From: Schlesneria sp.
Lineage (GTDB): Bacteria > Planctomycetota > Planctomycetia > Planctomycetales > Planctomycetaceae
DNA: 8,977 nt
Reading direction: 5' to 3'
Assembly: GCA_025353525.1 (NCBI GenBank)
Contig: JANXOO010001187.1
Span: forward strand, 1-8,977
Of this stretch, positions 1 through 8,180 are shown piece after piece. The first letter of the stretch is position 1; the number at the start of each line of letters is the position of its first letter. Made by a program: the position numbers and the translations under genes. Below the pieces are notes generated by a model. It did not search any database, was not told the DNA's origin, and saw only the letters and a list, made by a program, of their open reading frames with translations.

Positions 1-1
1 C

Positions 2-277
2 CAGCCTGTGAACGGTTACCTTTTGATTTCCGAAGACCCCGTCCCGAAATCGCCGAACTGGACTCAATATGTCAACAGCGTCGAAACCGAAGCCGAACTT
101 GCATCGCTTCGTAAAAGCGTCGCACGAGGAACGCCGTTCGGGGGGATAGAATGGCAACAGCAGGCTGCAAACCAACTCGGACTTGAATCCTCAATGCGGC
201 CAAGAGGTCGCCCTCGGCTAGAAAAGTGGAATGTCCCTTTTAAATTTCCCGATCCGTGTTTTTCATCCAGAATCTGA
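2..277 (+). CDS. REP-associated tyrosine transposase (RAYT), C-terminal fragment
   Basis: The reading frame is open from the left edge and ends at TGA 275-277, so only about the last 91 residues are visible. The GTG at position 8 is internal, not a start. The visible part has the typical RAYT C-terminus: a T-E-A-E-L..LR.SV.RG.PFG block, then W...AANQLGLES and a closing R-P-R-G-R-P-R basic motif. RAYTs are single-copy relatives of IS200/IS605 Y1 transposases that recognise REP hairpins and are thought to spread them. The HUH motif and catalytic tyrosine would lie upstream of the window and cannot be checked, so I cannot say whether the gene is intact. After the GRPR motif it runs on for about 20 residues of unremarkable sequence. 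A REP-like hairpin at 5999-6060 may be a cognate repeat; that link is inference. Confidence 0.82.
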   Translation, partial: QPVNGYLLISEDPVPKSPNWTQYVNSVETEAELASLRKSVARGTPFGGIEWQQQAANQLGLESSMRPRGRPRLEKWNVPFKFPDPCFSSRI

Positions 278-441
278 TTTCGCTTCTGACCGGGATCGAC
301 AACCTTCGCAATCAGGCGTTACTCTTTAACGAATCAGTGTCTTTCGATTTGTCTTTTACGCTATCCAGGCGACTGACAATCCGAAACCTGATAACCGACG
401 TCCGAGAACTGCCCGATTGACCCACCGATGGATCCTGATCG

Positions 442-3400
442 ATGCGTTTGACATTCCCTTTGATTTTCAGAACTCCCGGTTCGATCAAAGATTTCCAGAG
501 GCGGCAATGCTCCCGTCGAGTCGCGAAATGCGGTCGCACACTGAGGTCGTGGCATGTGGTCAGCCTTGCCGGACACGGACTCATACGACTTCTGCTTGTT
601 CTGCCATGGACACTATTTTCGTTCCCGATGGCGGCTGTATCTGCTGAGCCCGTACCAAACGTTGATTTTAGTCGAGATATCAAACCGATCATTTCAAACG
701 CGTGCTATCGTTGTCATGGTCCCGATCCTGCCGAACGAAAGGGTGGTTCGGACGGTCTGAGATTCGATACAGAAGAGGGCATTTTCGCTGACCTGGGTGG
801 CCACGCGGCGGTTGTCCGGGGCAAGCCGGAATCGAGCGAACTGATCGCTCGCGTCACTTCGACCGACCCGGATCATGCAATGCCACCCAAAGGTGCAGGA
901 AAACCGCTGACACCTCACGAAATTGAATTGATTTCGAAGTGGATCAAACAAGGAGCGAAATTCTCGCAACACTGGTCGTACGTCAAACCCGTCCGACCCG
1001 CGATCCCCGCCGTCAAAAAGGTCGATTGGGTCAGGAACGATATCGATCGGTTCATCCTTTCCCGGTTGGAACGCGAAGGGCTCCATCCGGTGGACGAGGC
1101 CGATCGGTATGCACTGGCTCGCCGCGTCTCGCTCGATTTGACCGGGCTCCCGCCGACAATTGAAGAAACGGACCAGTTCGTCAACGAGACCGGACCTCAC
1201 GCATACGAAGCACTCGTCGATCGCATGCTGGCGAAACAGGCGTTCGGTGAACATTGGGGCCTGCTGTGGCTGGACCTCGCCCGGTACGCCGACTCGTCTG
1301 GTTACGCCGACGACCCCGCCAGGAAGATCTGGCTCTACCGCGACTACGTCATCAAGTCGTTTAACGCAAACAAGCCGTTCGATCGATTCACGATCGAGCA
1401 AATTGCGGGCGATCTTCTTCCTGATCCAACCGACGAGCAACTGATCGCCACGGCCTTTCACCGAAACACAATGACGAACAATGAAGGCGGAACGAATGAC
1501 GAAGAGTTTCGCAATGTCGCCGTTGTCGACCGCGTCAATACGACGATGGCAGTCTGGATGGGAACAACTATCGCCTGTGCCCAGTGCCACACGCACAAGT
1601 ACGATCCGATCACTCAGGAAGAATACTTTCGTTTCTTCGCATTCTTCAATAGCACCGAAGACGCCGACCGAGGAGACGAAACTCCCTTGCACTCGATCTA
1701 TACGGACGAGCAGCAGCAGCAAAGAACGGACTGGCAGTCCCAACTCGCGAAACTCGACCAAACGCTGAAAACCGAAACCCCTGAACTGATGTCGGCGCAG
1801 GAAAAATGGGATCTTGCCTTCCCTCGATCGATCGTATGGGTACCGTTGACGCCACAAAGCGTCAAGGCTCTTTCCGGAATGGAAATGACTGTTGGCGACG
1901 ATGCGTCTGTCAAAGTCGCACCGGGAGCAAAAAACGACACGTATACAATCGATCTGTCCGATTCACCGGGCGAACGCCTGGCCGTTCGACTTGACCACGA
2001 TCGACTTGAACGCCTGAACATCAAAATGGAAGACGTGACCGCCGCATTCCGACGCAGGGGAATCCCGGTGCTGGCTGAACGAAGCGGCAGAACTCAGGAA
2101 TCGTCGTCGCCCAATTTTCAGATCCCGGTCAATTCGCCAGGCGTGACAAGTATCGAGCAACTCAACGACATCGTCATCAGTACAACCGATGGCGGACAAG
2201 AGATTCCATTTCGAGTACTCGGTCTGATCGAACATTTGAAAGTACCTTTGCGAGCGATCCGCGTTGAAGCATTGACGGATGACACCCTGCCCGAAAAAGG
2301 GCCAGGTCACAGCGGCGGCAATTTTGTCATTACCAGGGTCTCGGCAACCATCAATCCTCCGTCGGGTTCGACAACATCAGGCCGATTTGTTCGAATCGAA
2401 CTTCCCGGCGAAAAACTGTTGTCGTTGGCAGAAGTGCAGATTTTTAGCGGTGCTGAAAACATTGCCGTCAAAGGTAACGCCAGGCAGGTGAGCACTGATT
2501 TCGGTGGAGACGCCAAACGTGCAATCGACGGAAACACGAATGGGGCCTATTTTGAAGCAATGTCGACGACTCATACGGCTGCTGGAAAAGATCCCTGGTG
2601 GGAAGTTGATCTGCTTTCGGAGCAAAAGATCGACCGGATTGCGGTCTGGAACCGCAGAGATGGTGTCGAAAGCCGACTTTCCAACTTTCGGATTGCAGTA
2701 CTGAACGACAAACGCGAACCGGTCTGGCAAAAAGAAGTCGCAGATTTCCCGAATCCGAATGTCGAGTATTCAATCAACGGGCAAAAACGGATCACGTTCG
2801 ACGCGGCTGTTGCCGATTTCTCGCAAGCGGGCTTCGATCCCATGAACGTACTCCTGAACAGCGATCCGAAAACAAAAGGATGGGCGGTTGGAGGTGCGAT
2901 CGGTCAGCCACATGCACTGTCCCTGATTTCAAAACAGGCAATCGAAGTCCCGATCGGTTCGAACGTCACACTGACGATCGAACAATCTTCCGATTTTGCC
3001 AACCACACGCTGGGTCGGTTTCGACTGTCGGCGACCGACGAGTCGAACGTCGAAGAATGGGCGCGCACGCCCGAGACCGTTTTCGCCGCACTTTTGATTC
3101 CGGTCACGGAGCGGACGAAGGAACAGAAAGACGCGGTGACCCAACATTTTCTGAAGATCGCTCCTGACCTGGAAACCGCGCGGCAGCAGCGGGCTGCCGT
3201 GCAAAAAATGGTCGCTGACCTGAAACCGGAGACCGTTCCGGTGATGAAAGAGATGACAGCGAACCGCCGAGTGACGAAGCTGCAACATCGCGGCAATTTC
3301 TCGGATCTCGGTCAGGAAGTGACTGAAGGTGTTCCCGTCGCGTTCGGTTCGATTCCGGACAGCTCGCCACGAAACAGGCTGGCTGTTGCGAGGTGGCTTG

Positions 3401-4356
3401 TCGACGATAGCAACCCTTTGACGGCGCGCGTCATCGCAAACCGCTACTGGGAACAACTCTTCGGAATCGGAATTGTGGCGTCGAGTGAAGATTTCGGATC
3501 GCAGGGAGACCTGCCATGGCATCCCGAACTGCTCGACTGGCTCGCCTGCGAGCTGTCGGGTCAACCTGGTGCGACCGCAGGCGGCAATCCGCCGGAAGTG
3601 TCGCATCGGTGGGACACTAAACAATTCCTCAAGAAAATCGTCATGTCTGCAACATACCGCCAATCATCGAAGGTCACTCCCGAGTTGCAGCAAATGGACC
3701 CGGACAATCGGCTGGTCGCTCGCGGCCCTCGATTTCGATTGTCGGCGGAAACGTTGCGGGACCAGGCATTGCTGATCGGTGGCCTGCTGAGCTCAAAACT
3801 CTACGGGCCCCCGGTGAAACCGTTACAGCCCAACCTTGGATTGTCGGCAGCGTTCGGGAGTAGCACCGACTGGCAAACGAGCGCGGGTGAAGACAGGTAT
3901 CGCCGTGGCGTCTACACGACATGGCGACGATCGAATCCGTACCCGTCGATGGCGACGTTCGATGCTCCTAATCGCGAAGTCTGTACCGTTCGCCGCGTCC
4001 GCACGAATACTCCGCTTCAAGCCCTGGTGACGCTCAACGACCCCGTCAATGTCGAAGCGGCACAGGCGCTGGCTCGACGACTGCTCAAAAATGGCGGAAC
4101 AACGATCGCCGACCGGGTCCGCTACGGGTTCAGGCTGGCGTTGTCTCGACCCCCTTACGAAAAGGAGCAGCGACGGCTGACAGAACTTTACGAACGATCC
4201 CTCGCCCGCTTCAGTCAGAACGCTGACGATGCAAAGCGAATGGCCACCGATCCACTCGGTCCAGTCGAAAACGAAGCTGATATCGCTGAATTGGCCGCAT
4301 GGACCGTCGTGGGAAATGTACTGCTCAATCTGGACGAAACTGTGATGAAGAGATGA
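442..4356 (+). CDS. PSCyt1/DUF1549/DUF1553 planctomycete cytochrome-type protein with discoidin domain and an RND-docking-like insert
   Basis: Large exported protein of 1304 residues if it starts at ATG 442. Domains in order: hydrophobic export signal at about residues 46-68, ending A-V-S-A; PSCyt1 with haem motif CYRCH at 88-92 and a possible distal ligand Met147 in MPPKG; DUF1549 at about 194-406, with the family's conserved CAQCH at 379-383; a helical Gln-rich linker at about 415-450; an extra block at 513-597 resembling the RND docking subdomain; the family's usual LRVEAL...GPG...GNFV strand region from about 603; a discoidin-type domain at about 647-775, with AIDGNT and WWEVDL; DUF1553 at about 977-1295, with NRYWEQLFG and [14 protein letters not shown]. 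The enzymatic function is unknown; covalent haem binding and an extracytoplasmic location are inferred. GTG 556, preceded by GAGGT at 543-547, is a better supported start (1266 residues), because ATG 442 has no ribosome site and adds an odd basic leader. The DUF1501 partner follows 140 bp downstream. Confidence 0.93.
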   Translation: MRLTFPLIFRTPGSIKDFQRRQCSRRVAKCGRTLRSWHVVSLAGHGLIRLLLVLPWTLFSFPMAAVSAEPVPNVDFSRDIKPIISNACYRCHGPDPAERKGGSDGLRFDTEEGIFADLGGHAAVVRGKPESSELIARVTSTDPDHAMPPKGAGKPLTPHEIELISKWIKQGAKFSQHWSYVKPVRPAIPAVKKVDWVRNDIDRFILSRLEREGLHPVDEADRYALARRVSLDLTGLPPTIEETDQFVNETGPHAYEALVDRMLAKQAFGEHWGLLWLDLARYADSSGYADDPARKIWLYRDYVIKSFNANKPFDRFTIEQIAGDLLPDPTDEQLIATAFHRNTMTNNEGGTNDEEFRNVAVVDRVNTTMAVWMGTTIACAQCHTHKYDPITQEEYFRFFAFFNSTEDADRGDETPLHSIYTDEQQQQRTDWQSQLAKLDQTLKTETPELMSAQEKWDLAFPRSIVWVPLTPQSVKALSGMEMTVGDDASVKVAPGAKNDTYTIDLSDSPGERLAVRLDHDRLERLNIKMEDVTAAFRRRGIPVLAERSGRTQESSSPNFQIPVNSPGVTSIEQLNDIVISTTDGGQEIPFRVLGLIEHLKVPLRAIRVEALTDDTLPEKGPGHSGGNFVITRVSATINPPSGSTTSGRFVRIELPGEKLLSLAEVQIFSGAENIAVKGNARQVSTDFGGDAKRAIDGNTNGAYFEAMSTTHTAAGKDPWWEVDLLSEQKIDRIAVWNRRDGVESRLSNFRIAVLNDKREPVWQKEVADFPNPNVEYSINGQKRITFDAAVADFSQAGFDPMNVLLNSDPKTKGWAVGGAIGQPHALSLISKQAIEVPIGSNVTLTIEQSSDFANHTLGRFRLSATDESNVEEWARTPETVFAALLIPVTERTKEQKDAVTQHFLKIAPDLETARQQRAAVQKMVADLKPETVPVMKEMTANRRVTKLQHRGNFSDLGQEVTEGVPVAFGSIPDSSPRNRLAVARWLVDDSNPLTARVIANRYWEQLFGIGIVASSEDFGSQGDLPWHPELLDWLACELSGQPGATAGGNPPEVSHRWDTKQFLKKIVMSATYRQSSKVTPELQQMDPDNRLVARGPRFRLSAETLRDQALLIGGLLSSKLYGPPVKPLQPNLGLSAAFGSSTDWQTSAGEDRYRRGVYTTWRRSNPYPSMATFDAPNREVCTVRRVRTNTPLQALVTLNDPVNVEAAQALARRLLKNGGTTIADRVRYGFRLALSRPPYEKEQRRLTELYERSLARFSQNADDAKRMATDPLGPVENEADIAELAAWTVVGNVLLNLDETVMKR
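543..547 (+). promoter_or_regulatory. Candidate Shine-Dalgarno for an internal GTG start at 556
   Basis: GAGGT lies 8 nt before an in-frame GTG at 556-558. Starting there leaves a compact N-terminus running straight into the hydrophobic signal segment. The upstream ATG at 442 has no purine-rich site in the preceding bases. This favours 556 as the real start, but GTG use is inferred and the short leader has few basic residues before its hydrophobic core. Confidence 0.45.
1978..2232 (+). other. Sub-gene block encoding an RND porter docking-like segment
   Basis: These codons give residues 513-597 of the cytochrome-type protein. The segment begins with [11 protein letters not shown], continues E-D-V-T-A-A-F, and ends [11 protein letters not shown], then D-G-G-Q-E-I-P-F and G-L-I-E. 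From memory this follows the order and spacing of the AcrB region at about residues 182-274 (the TolC-docking DN subdomain with its PN2 edges). There, a D/N-x-L...L-T..DV..A motif is followed about 50 residues later by T-S-x-E-(E/D) and DG..V.L.DVA.IE. The block lies where family members normally pass directly from the D-T-Y-T strand to the LR.EAL strand. No transmembrane helices accompany it. The homology is inferred by eye. Confidence 0.55.
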
Positions 4357-4484
4357 TTTTTTTGCTTGCACCACGGCGTGCGACATTGATCGGAGTTACG
4401 TTTCCGCCGTCACGCAGGAACACGATCAACGTCACATCGACCTGAATTGACGCATTTTTGGTATCAGCTACTGACAAGGCCGCT

Positions 4485-4490
4485 AGAGGT
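4485..4490 (+). promoter_or_regulatory. Shine-Dalgarno fixing the DUF1501 start at 4497
   Basis: AGAGGT lies 6 nt upstream of ATG 4497. It selects this start over an in-frame ATG at 4458, which would place 13 extra residues before the Tat signal. Confidence 0.75.
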
Positions 4491-4496
4491 ATCACA

Positions 4497-5948
4497 ATGA
4501 ATACACAGCTTGAACATCTTTTTCATCGTACCCGGCGTCAGTTTCTTCGGGATGCTCAATTGGGAGTTGGATCCCTGGCACTGTCGTCACTGATCGGCGG
4601 GACGAGTTCGGCATCAACGTCAGAGATCGTCAACCCGCTGGCTCCTAAAAAACCGCCGTTTGCCGCCAAAGCCAAACGAGTGATCTACTTGCATCTGACA
4701 GGATCTCCTCCGCATCTGGACCTGTACGACTACAAGCCCGAACTGGTCAAAATGAGCGGTCAGGATGCTCCCGAATCGTTCATCAAAGGAAAGCGGTTTG
4801 CATTCACTTTAGGGACTCCGAAACTGCTTGGGACACCACGAACATTCAAACAATATGGAAACGGGGGCGTTTGGCTGTCAGATGCACTGCCGAATCTGCA
4901 AACGGTCGCCGACGAGATGTGCGTCATCAAGTCGATGTTCACGGAACAATTCAATCATGCACCGGCTGAACTGTTGCTCTACACGGGTTCGGCGAGGCCC
5001 GGTCGACCGTCGATCGGATCGTGGGCGACATACGGACTGGGTACCGAGAACGAAAACCTGCCCGGCTTCGTCGTGCTGATTTCGAGTGGCGTGCAGCCGA
5101 ATGGCGGCAAGAATTCTTACGGCAGCGGATTTCTGCCATCGGTCTACCAGGGCGTTCAGTGCCGGTCCAAAGGCGATCCCGTTTTGTATGCGTCGGATCC
5201 TCCTGGCATGTCGCGCAGTCTGCGGCGCGAGACGCTCGATGCCTTGCACGATCTGAACGAGATTCAGGCCGCAGAACTGGGGCATCCAGAGACTTTGACC
5301 CGCATCGCGCAATACGAACTCGCCTTCAGAATGCAGATGTCTGTTCCCGAAGTGATGGACATTACGAAAGAAACGAAAGAGACGCTCGAAGCGTACGGTG
5401 CCGAGCCCGGTGCCTCCAGTTTTGCAAACAATTGCCTGTTGGCCCGTCGTCTGTGCGAACAGGGAGTGAGGTATGTGCAACTGTTCGATTGGGGTTGGGA
5501 TTTTCACGGCACGGGGCCTGGCGAAGCGTTGACTGACGGATTGACGAAGAAGTGTGCGACGATGGACAAGCCCGTCGCAGCATTGATCAAGGATCTGAAG
5601 CAACGCGATATGCTGAAGGATACGCTGATCGTCTGCGGTGGTGAATTCGGTCGCACTCCGTTCCGGGAAGGTCGAACGGCCGCCAGTGCGAACCTTGGTC
5701 GCGATCACTTTCCCGACTGCTATTCAATGTGGATGGCGGGGGGCGGCGTGAAGGGGGGCTATTCGCACGGCGAATCCGACGAACTGGGTTTCTCGGTTGC
5801 CAAAGACAAGGTCCACATTCACGATCTTCAGGCAACGATCGTGCATCTGCTCGGCTTCGACCACACAAAGCTCACGTACCGGTTCCAGGGACGCGATTAT
5901 CGATTAACCGACGTTCATGGCGAAGTCGTGAAACAAGTGCTGTTGTAG
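4497..5948 (+). CDS. DUF1501 family protein, Tat-exported
   Basis: A protein of 483 residues. The N-terminus carries a twin-arginine signal: TRRQFLRDAQLG has Arg-Arg at 13-14, followed by a hydrophobic stretch to about residue 32, so export in folded form through Tat is expected. The body is a full-length DUF1501 domain, distantly related to the sulfatase/alkaline phosphatase fold. Landmarks are H-L-D-L-Y-D-Y-K-P near the start, HAPAELLLYTGS, GRPSIGSW, G-V-R-Y-V-Q-L-F-D-W-G-W-D-F-H, GGEFGRTP, GRDHFPDCYSMWMAGGG, and a C-terminal HLLGFDH...GRDYRLTDVHG. The reaction and substrate are unknown. In Planctomycetota such genes very often follow a PSCyt1/DUF1549/DUF1553 gene, as here, which suggests a joint extracytoplasmic role. 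The 140-bp gap holds no convincing terminator, so co-transcription is plausible. The frame is intact and of normal length. Confidence 0.93.
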   Translation: MNTQLEHLFHRTRRQFLRDAQLGVGSLALSSLIGGTSSASTSEIVNPLAPKKPPFAAKAKRVIYLHLTGSPPHLDLYDYKPELVKMSGQDAPESFIKGKRFAFTLGTPKLLGTPRTFKQYGNGGVWLSDALPNLQTVADEMCVIKSMFTEQFNHAPAELLLYTGSARPGRPSIGSWATYGLGTENENLPGFVVLISSGVQPNGGKNSYGSGFLPSVYQGVQCRSKGDPVLYASDPPGMSRSLRRETLDALHDLNEIQAAELGHPETLTRIAQYELAFRMQMSVPEVMDITKETKETLEAYGAEPGASSFANNCLLARRLCEQGVRYVQLFDWGWDFHGTGPGEALTDGLTKKCATMDKPVAALIKDLKQRDMLKDTLIVCGGEFGRTPFREGRTAASANLGRDHFPDCYSMWMAGGGVKGGYSHGESDELGFSVAKDKVHIHDLQATIVHLLGFDHTKLTYRFQGRDYRLTDVHGEVVKQVLL

Positions 5949-5961
5949 CCCGCAAACGATC

Positions 5962-5985
5962 CGCCCGGCGTTATCTGCCTGGGCG
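5962..5985 (+). other. Short GC-rich hairpin after the DUF1501 stop
   Basis: CGCCCGGC at 5962-5969 can pair with GCCTGGGCG at 5977-5985, with one bulged base and a 7-nt loop. It begins 13 nt after the DUF1501 stop codon. There is no T-run after it, so it may only stabilise the mRNA end; termination is more likely at the larger hairpin downstream. Confidence 0.35.
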
Positions 5986-5998
5986 ACAGACGGAGGTT

Positions 5999-6060
5999 GC
6001 AGAAAAAGGGGGACTGGCACCAGGAAGACCCCCGGCGCGCCGGGGTCCCCCTTTTTCTGC
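5999..6060. repeat. REP-like inverted repeat, also a likely bidirectional terminator
   Basis: The 16-base arms at 5999-6014 and 6045-6060 are perfect reverse complements. Each strand reads as an A-tract, GGGGGAC, a 30-nt loop, GTCCCCC and a T-tract, the layout of a bidirectional intrinsic terminator. It lies between the convergent DUF1501 and LptE-like genes (stops at 5948 and 6068), so it could end both transcripts. The loop holds the 16-nt palindrome 6030-6045 (CCCCGGCGCGCCGGGG). The AAAAAGGGGGACTGGCACC stretch after the left-arm GCAG has the look of a dispersed REP-type repeat, and a RAYT fragment lies at the window's left end. Repeat status is inferred, since only one copy is visible. Confidence 0.7.
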
Positions 6061-6067
6061 CGGTCGC

Positions 6068-6586
6068 TTACCAGGGAGTTTCCATCAGATTGACAATCTT
6101 CCTCGCCATCGACTGCAGTGCGGTATCCATGGCAGTGGCAAGTGACTGACCGGTTTCCGGCGAAAATTCGGACTGTGCTGCAAGTGGTATCGAATCGGGC
6201 GACAGCGGCGTCTCCTGTTCAGCAAGAAGTTTGCCAGTGCGGAGATCTTCCCAGGTGACTTTAACCATCAGCGTGACTTGCAGTTCTCGCGGATCGTCGA
6301 AGGCGTTTTCGCCCAGTACATCCTTGCGAAACCCGACAATTTTTCCGGTCAGACGCGTGTCCGCATCCATTCCTCGAGCCAGCTTGAAGTGCGAACGTTT
6401 CGTGATCTCTTTTTGCACGGCTTCGGTGAGCTGAAATTCGATGCCGCGCCGATTCGTCTGATTTTCGAAAATCGGAACTGACACGGTCTTGATGTCGCGA
6501 GGAAAATTGTTTCCTACTGTATACCCGCACCCCGAGAGTGAGATAGCAACAACAACCAGACTCGCCAGGAAATGTTTTGGGCTCAT
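6068..6586 (-). CDS. lptE: LptE-like LPS-assembly lipoprotein
   Basis: A protein of 172 residues. The N-terminus is a lipoprotein signal with lipobox L-S-G-C, so Cys20 would be lipidated. It is followed by the LptE-type opening GYTVG, then P..IKTVSVPIFENQT.RRGIEFQLTEAVQKEI at about residues 29-61 and a strand-rich C-terminal half. LptE proteins plug the LptD barrel and help deliver lipopolysaccharide to the outer leaflet of the outer membrane. The planctomycete versions are divergent, so the family call is firmer than the exact role. Its ATG overlaps the stop of the upstream TPR lipoprotein gene as ATGA (6583-6586), a sign of translational coupling. A GGAAAAG stretch just upstream is a weak ribosome site. 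Transcription probably ends in the hairpin at 5999-6060. The LptD partner is not in the window. Confidence 0.85.
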   Translation of the reverse strand: MSPKHFLASLVVVAISLSGCGYTVGNNFPRDIKTVSVPIFENQTNRRGIEFQLTEAVQKEITKRSHFKLARGMDADTRLTGKIVGFRKDVLGENAFDDPRELQVTLMVKVTWEDLRTGKLLAEQETPLSPDSIPLAAQSEFSPETGQSLATAMDTALQSMARKIVNLMETPW

Positions 6587-8139
6587 TTCTTTTCCAGGCT
6601 CCGGGGTTTACCGGATTCCGATTCGTCGTCAACCGGAAGGTTCGCAGGCTTGCGACCGAAGCCGAGCCAATTGAGCCGATTCTTTGACGCGTTCGGCCGT
6701 TCGACATTCGACGTTCGATCGTCGCCGTCTTCAGCTTCGTTGTCTTCAGCCTCGTTGTAGTCGTCGTTCGCGTCCCGCCTGGTCTTTTCGGTTTTCCTGT
6801 TTGAAGTTGAACCGGATCGCATCCTGTCGCCCGACTTTGACATTTCGCGAGACGCGGTTTTTGCAGCCGGTTTTTTCTTGAAGTACGTGGCGGGTTCCGA
6901 AAAAATCCGATCCAGAATGAATGGCTTTTGAGTTTCTTCCGGATTCAGCAAGACGGCGCCGCTGGCGTATTCCGGTCCCATTTCGATCAGCTTTTCACGT
7001 GCCAGTTTTGCATACTGCGACTTGGGGTAGTTGTCGATGACCTCGGCACAGACGACGCAAGCGGCCCGTTTATTTCCCTTACGGATGTAGTAATCGACCC
7101 GCGACCAATCACTCTCTGCTTTGGCTTTTTCAATTTGAGCCAATTCATCCTGAATCCGGTCCCGTTCTGTGATATTCGGATAAAGTCGAAGAGTCGCCTC
7201 TTTGAGCTTTTGAGCCTCTTCGAGCGTGCGATTTTCGTATTGTGGACCCTGATACGACATCAGTTTCACATGTCCGCCGAGCAGGAATGCGTTCTCGATA
7301 TGCGGGCTGTGCGGGAACGTTTCTCTTAACATCCGGTAGAATCGATCGGCCTCGATATAGTTGCCTTTTCTCGCGTGATAGCTGGCGACCAGCATCATTG
7401 CATCGTCGGCGAGAGGCCCCGTTGGATCGTTCATCCAGACCGATGTCAAAGCGGCGATGCCATTCCCCGGCGTATCGAACAAGGGTTCCTTCTTGTTCTT
7501 GAAATTCGGTACGAAGAGCGCTTTTGATTTGGGAAGCTGCGGCGGCTCATCGGAAGGAAGCCGTTTGCTGGGGTCGTCGAAATTGACCTGTTGGATCTCA
7601 CCGAGTTTTGCCACTTCAGGGAAGTCGAGCCACAGCCGGCCGAGTTTGAACATTCGCTCGGTGACAACGGTCAGATGCCGGGTCGACGGATATTCTTTCA
7701 ACAGCACGGCATAGGCATCGTGTGCCTTTGCATAATGATCCTGCTTCCAGGCTGATTCGGCTTCCATGAACAAGGCATCTTCGCGAATCTCGCTCTTTTT
7801 GTATTTGTAGGCGACATTTTTGAAGGCCGCCTGCGCCGCAGGATATTTCTCGTCTTTGAAAAGTTCTGTCGCGGACAGATAGTCGCTGGTCCCCTTGATC
7901 GGTTTCAACGATTTGCCAGCCAGTGTGGGATTGTCTGCTTCTTCCCGCTTCTTTTTGAAGTGGTTTCGAAGAGCTCGCTCCTGTGGCCCCTGAATCCGGT
8001 CAATGTTGGGGAGTTTGTCCTGAAGAAGTGCCGATTTCTCCCACGGAGTGGCGCAGCCCAACGCGAATAGCAATAACGTCGCGCAACAGATGCGAGGTCG
8101 GTGCATAAACGTCGCAAGTCGAATGATTGGTTTGTCCAT
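6583..8139 (-). CDS. BamD-like TPR lipoprotein
   Basis: A protein of 518 residues starting at ATG 8139, 41 nt after the recO stop. The frame is open further upstream to 8298, but that would overlap recO by over 100 nt. ATG 8106 is an alternative that keeps the same signal. The signal peptide ends L-F-A-L-G-C, giving lipid-anchored Cys29. TPR-like helical pairs follow at about 86-151, 243-280 and 348-387, with motifs such as FKDEKYPAAQAAFKNV and N-Y-I-E-A-D-R-F-Y-R. This matches the YfiO/BamD-type lipoproteins that scaffold outer-membrane protein assembly, but it is about twice the length of E. coli BamD. The extra length is a long middle region and a charged, low-complexity tail (about 430-518). 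The tail includes a duplicated NEAED at 462-471. The exact role in a Bam complex is inferred. The stop overlaps the lptE start. Confidence 0.82.
   Translation of the reverse strand: MDKPIIRLATFMHRPRICCATLLLFALGCATPWEKSALLQDKLPNIDRIQGPQERALRNHFKKKREEADNPTLAGKSLKPIKGTSDYLSATELFKDEKYPAAQAAFKNVAYKYKKSEIREDALFMEAESAWKQDHYAKAHDAYAVLLKEYPSTRHLTVVTERMFKLGRLWLDFPEVAKLGEIQQVNFDDPSKRLPSDEPPQLPKSKALFVPNFKNKKEPLFDTPGNGIAALTSVWMNDPTGPLADDAMMLVASYHARKGNYIEADRFYRMLRETFPHSPHIENAFLLGGHVKLMSYQGPQYENRTLEEAQKLKEATLRLYPNITERDRIQDELAQIEKAKAESDWSRVDYYIRKGNKRAACVVCAEVIDNYPKSQYAKLAREKLIEMGPEYASGAVLLNPEETQKPFILDRIFSEPATYFKKKPAAKTASREMSKSGDRMRSGSTSNRKTEKTRRDANDDYNEAEDNEAEDGDDRTSNVERPNASKNRLNWLGFGRKPANLPVDDESESGKPRSLEKK
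6700..6756 (-). repeat. Short tandem repeats in the charged tail of the TPR lipoprotein
   Basis: A 15-bp unit occurs twice in tandem at 6727-6741 and 6742-6756 with one mismatch, encoding NEAED twice in frame. Just beside it TTCGA recurs every 7 nt at 6700, 6707 and 6714. Since 7 is not a multiple of 3, those units read in different frames. Both patterns fall in the disordered tail, where length changes would be tolerated. Confidence 0.6.
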
Positions 8140-8180
8140 GGTCGTCCGTGACCGGGGCCTGGCCGATTGGCCTGTGTTCG

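Noticed and set aside
278..441. Promoter for the cytochrome-type gene
   Set aside because: The stretch is AT-richer in places, but I could not find a -35/-10 pair with convincing spacing.
1573..1590. Second CxxCH (CAQCH) as a second cytochrome c domain
   Set aside because: This motif is a conserved internal feature of DUF1549 itself, not a separate cytochrome domain, and is therefore not unusual here.
694..1857. Antisense open frame of 387 codons under the cytochrome-type gene
   Set aside because: It lies wholly inside a well-supported gene, its protein has no recognisable motif and is arginine/valine-rich, as expected from the reverse of a GC-biased coding strand.
2929..3663. Antisense open frame of 244 codons under the DUF1553 part
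   Set aside because: The composition is typical of a shadow frame, there is no ribosome site, and the plus-strand frame has clear family motifs throughout.
4357..4496. Possible terminator between the cytochrome-type and DUF1501 genes
   Set aside because: There is a T-run just after the stop (4356-4363) but no stem before it; GCAC/GTGC at 4368-4381 is too weak to call.
4878..5708. Antisense open frame of 276 codons under the DUF1501 gene
   Set aside because: It is fully covered by conserved DUF1501 motifs on the plus strand, and the antisense product resembles no family I know.
6928..7329. Plus-strand open frame of 133 codons opposite the TPR lipoprotein
   Set aside because: It sits opposite TPR-coding sequence with no start context; judged a shadow.
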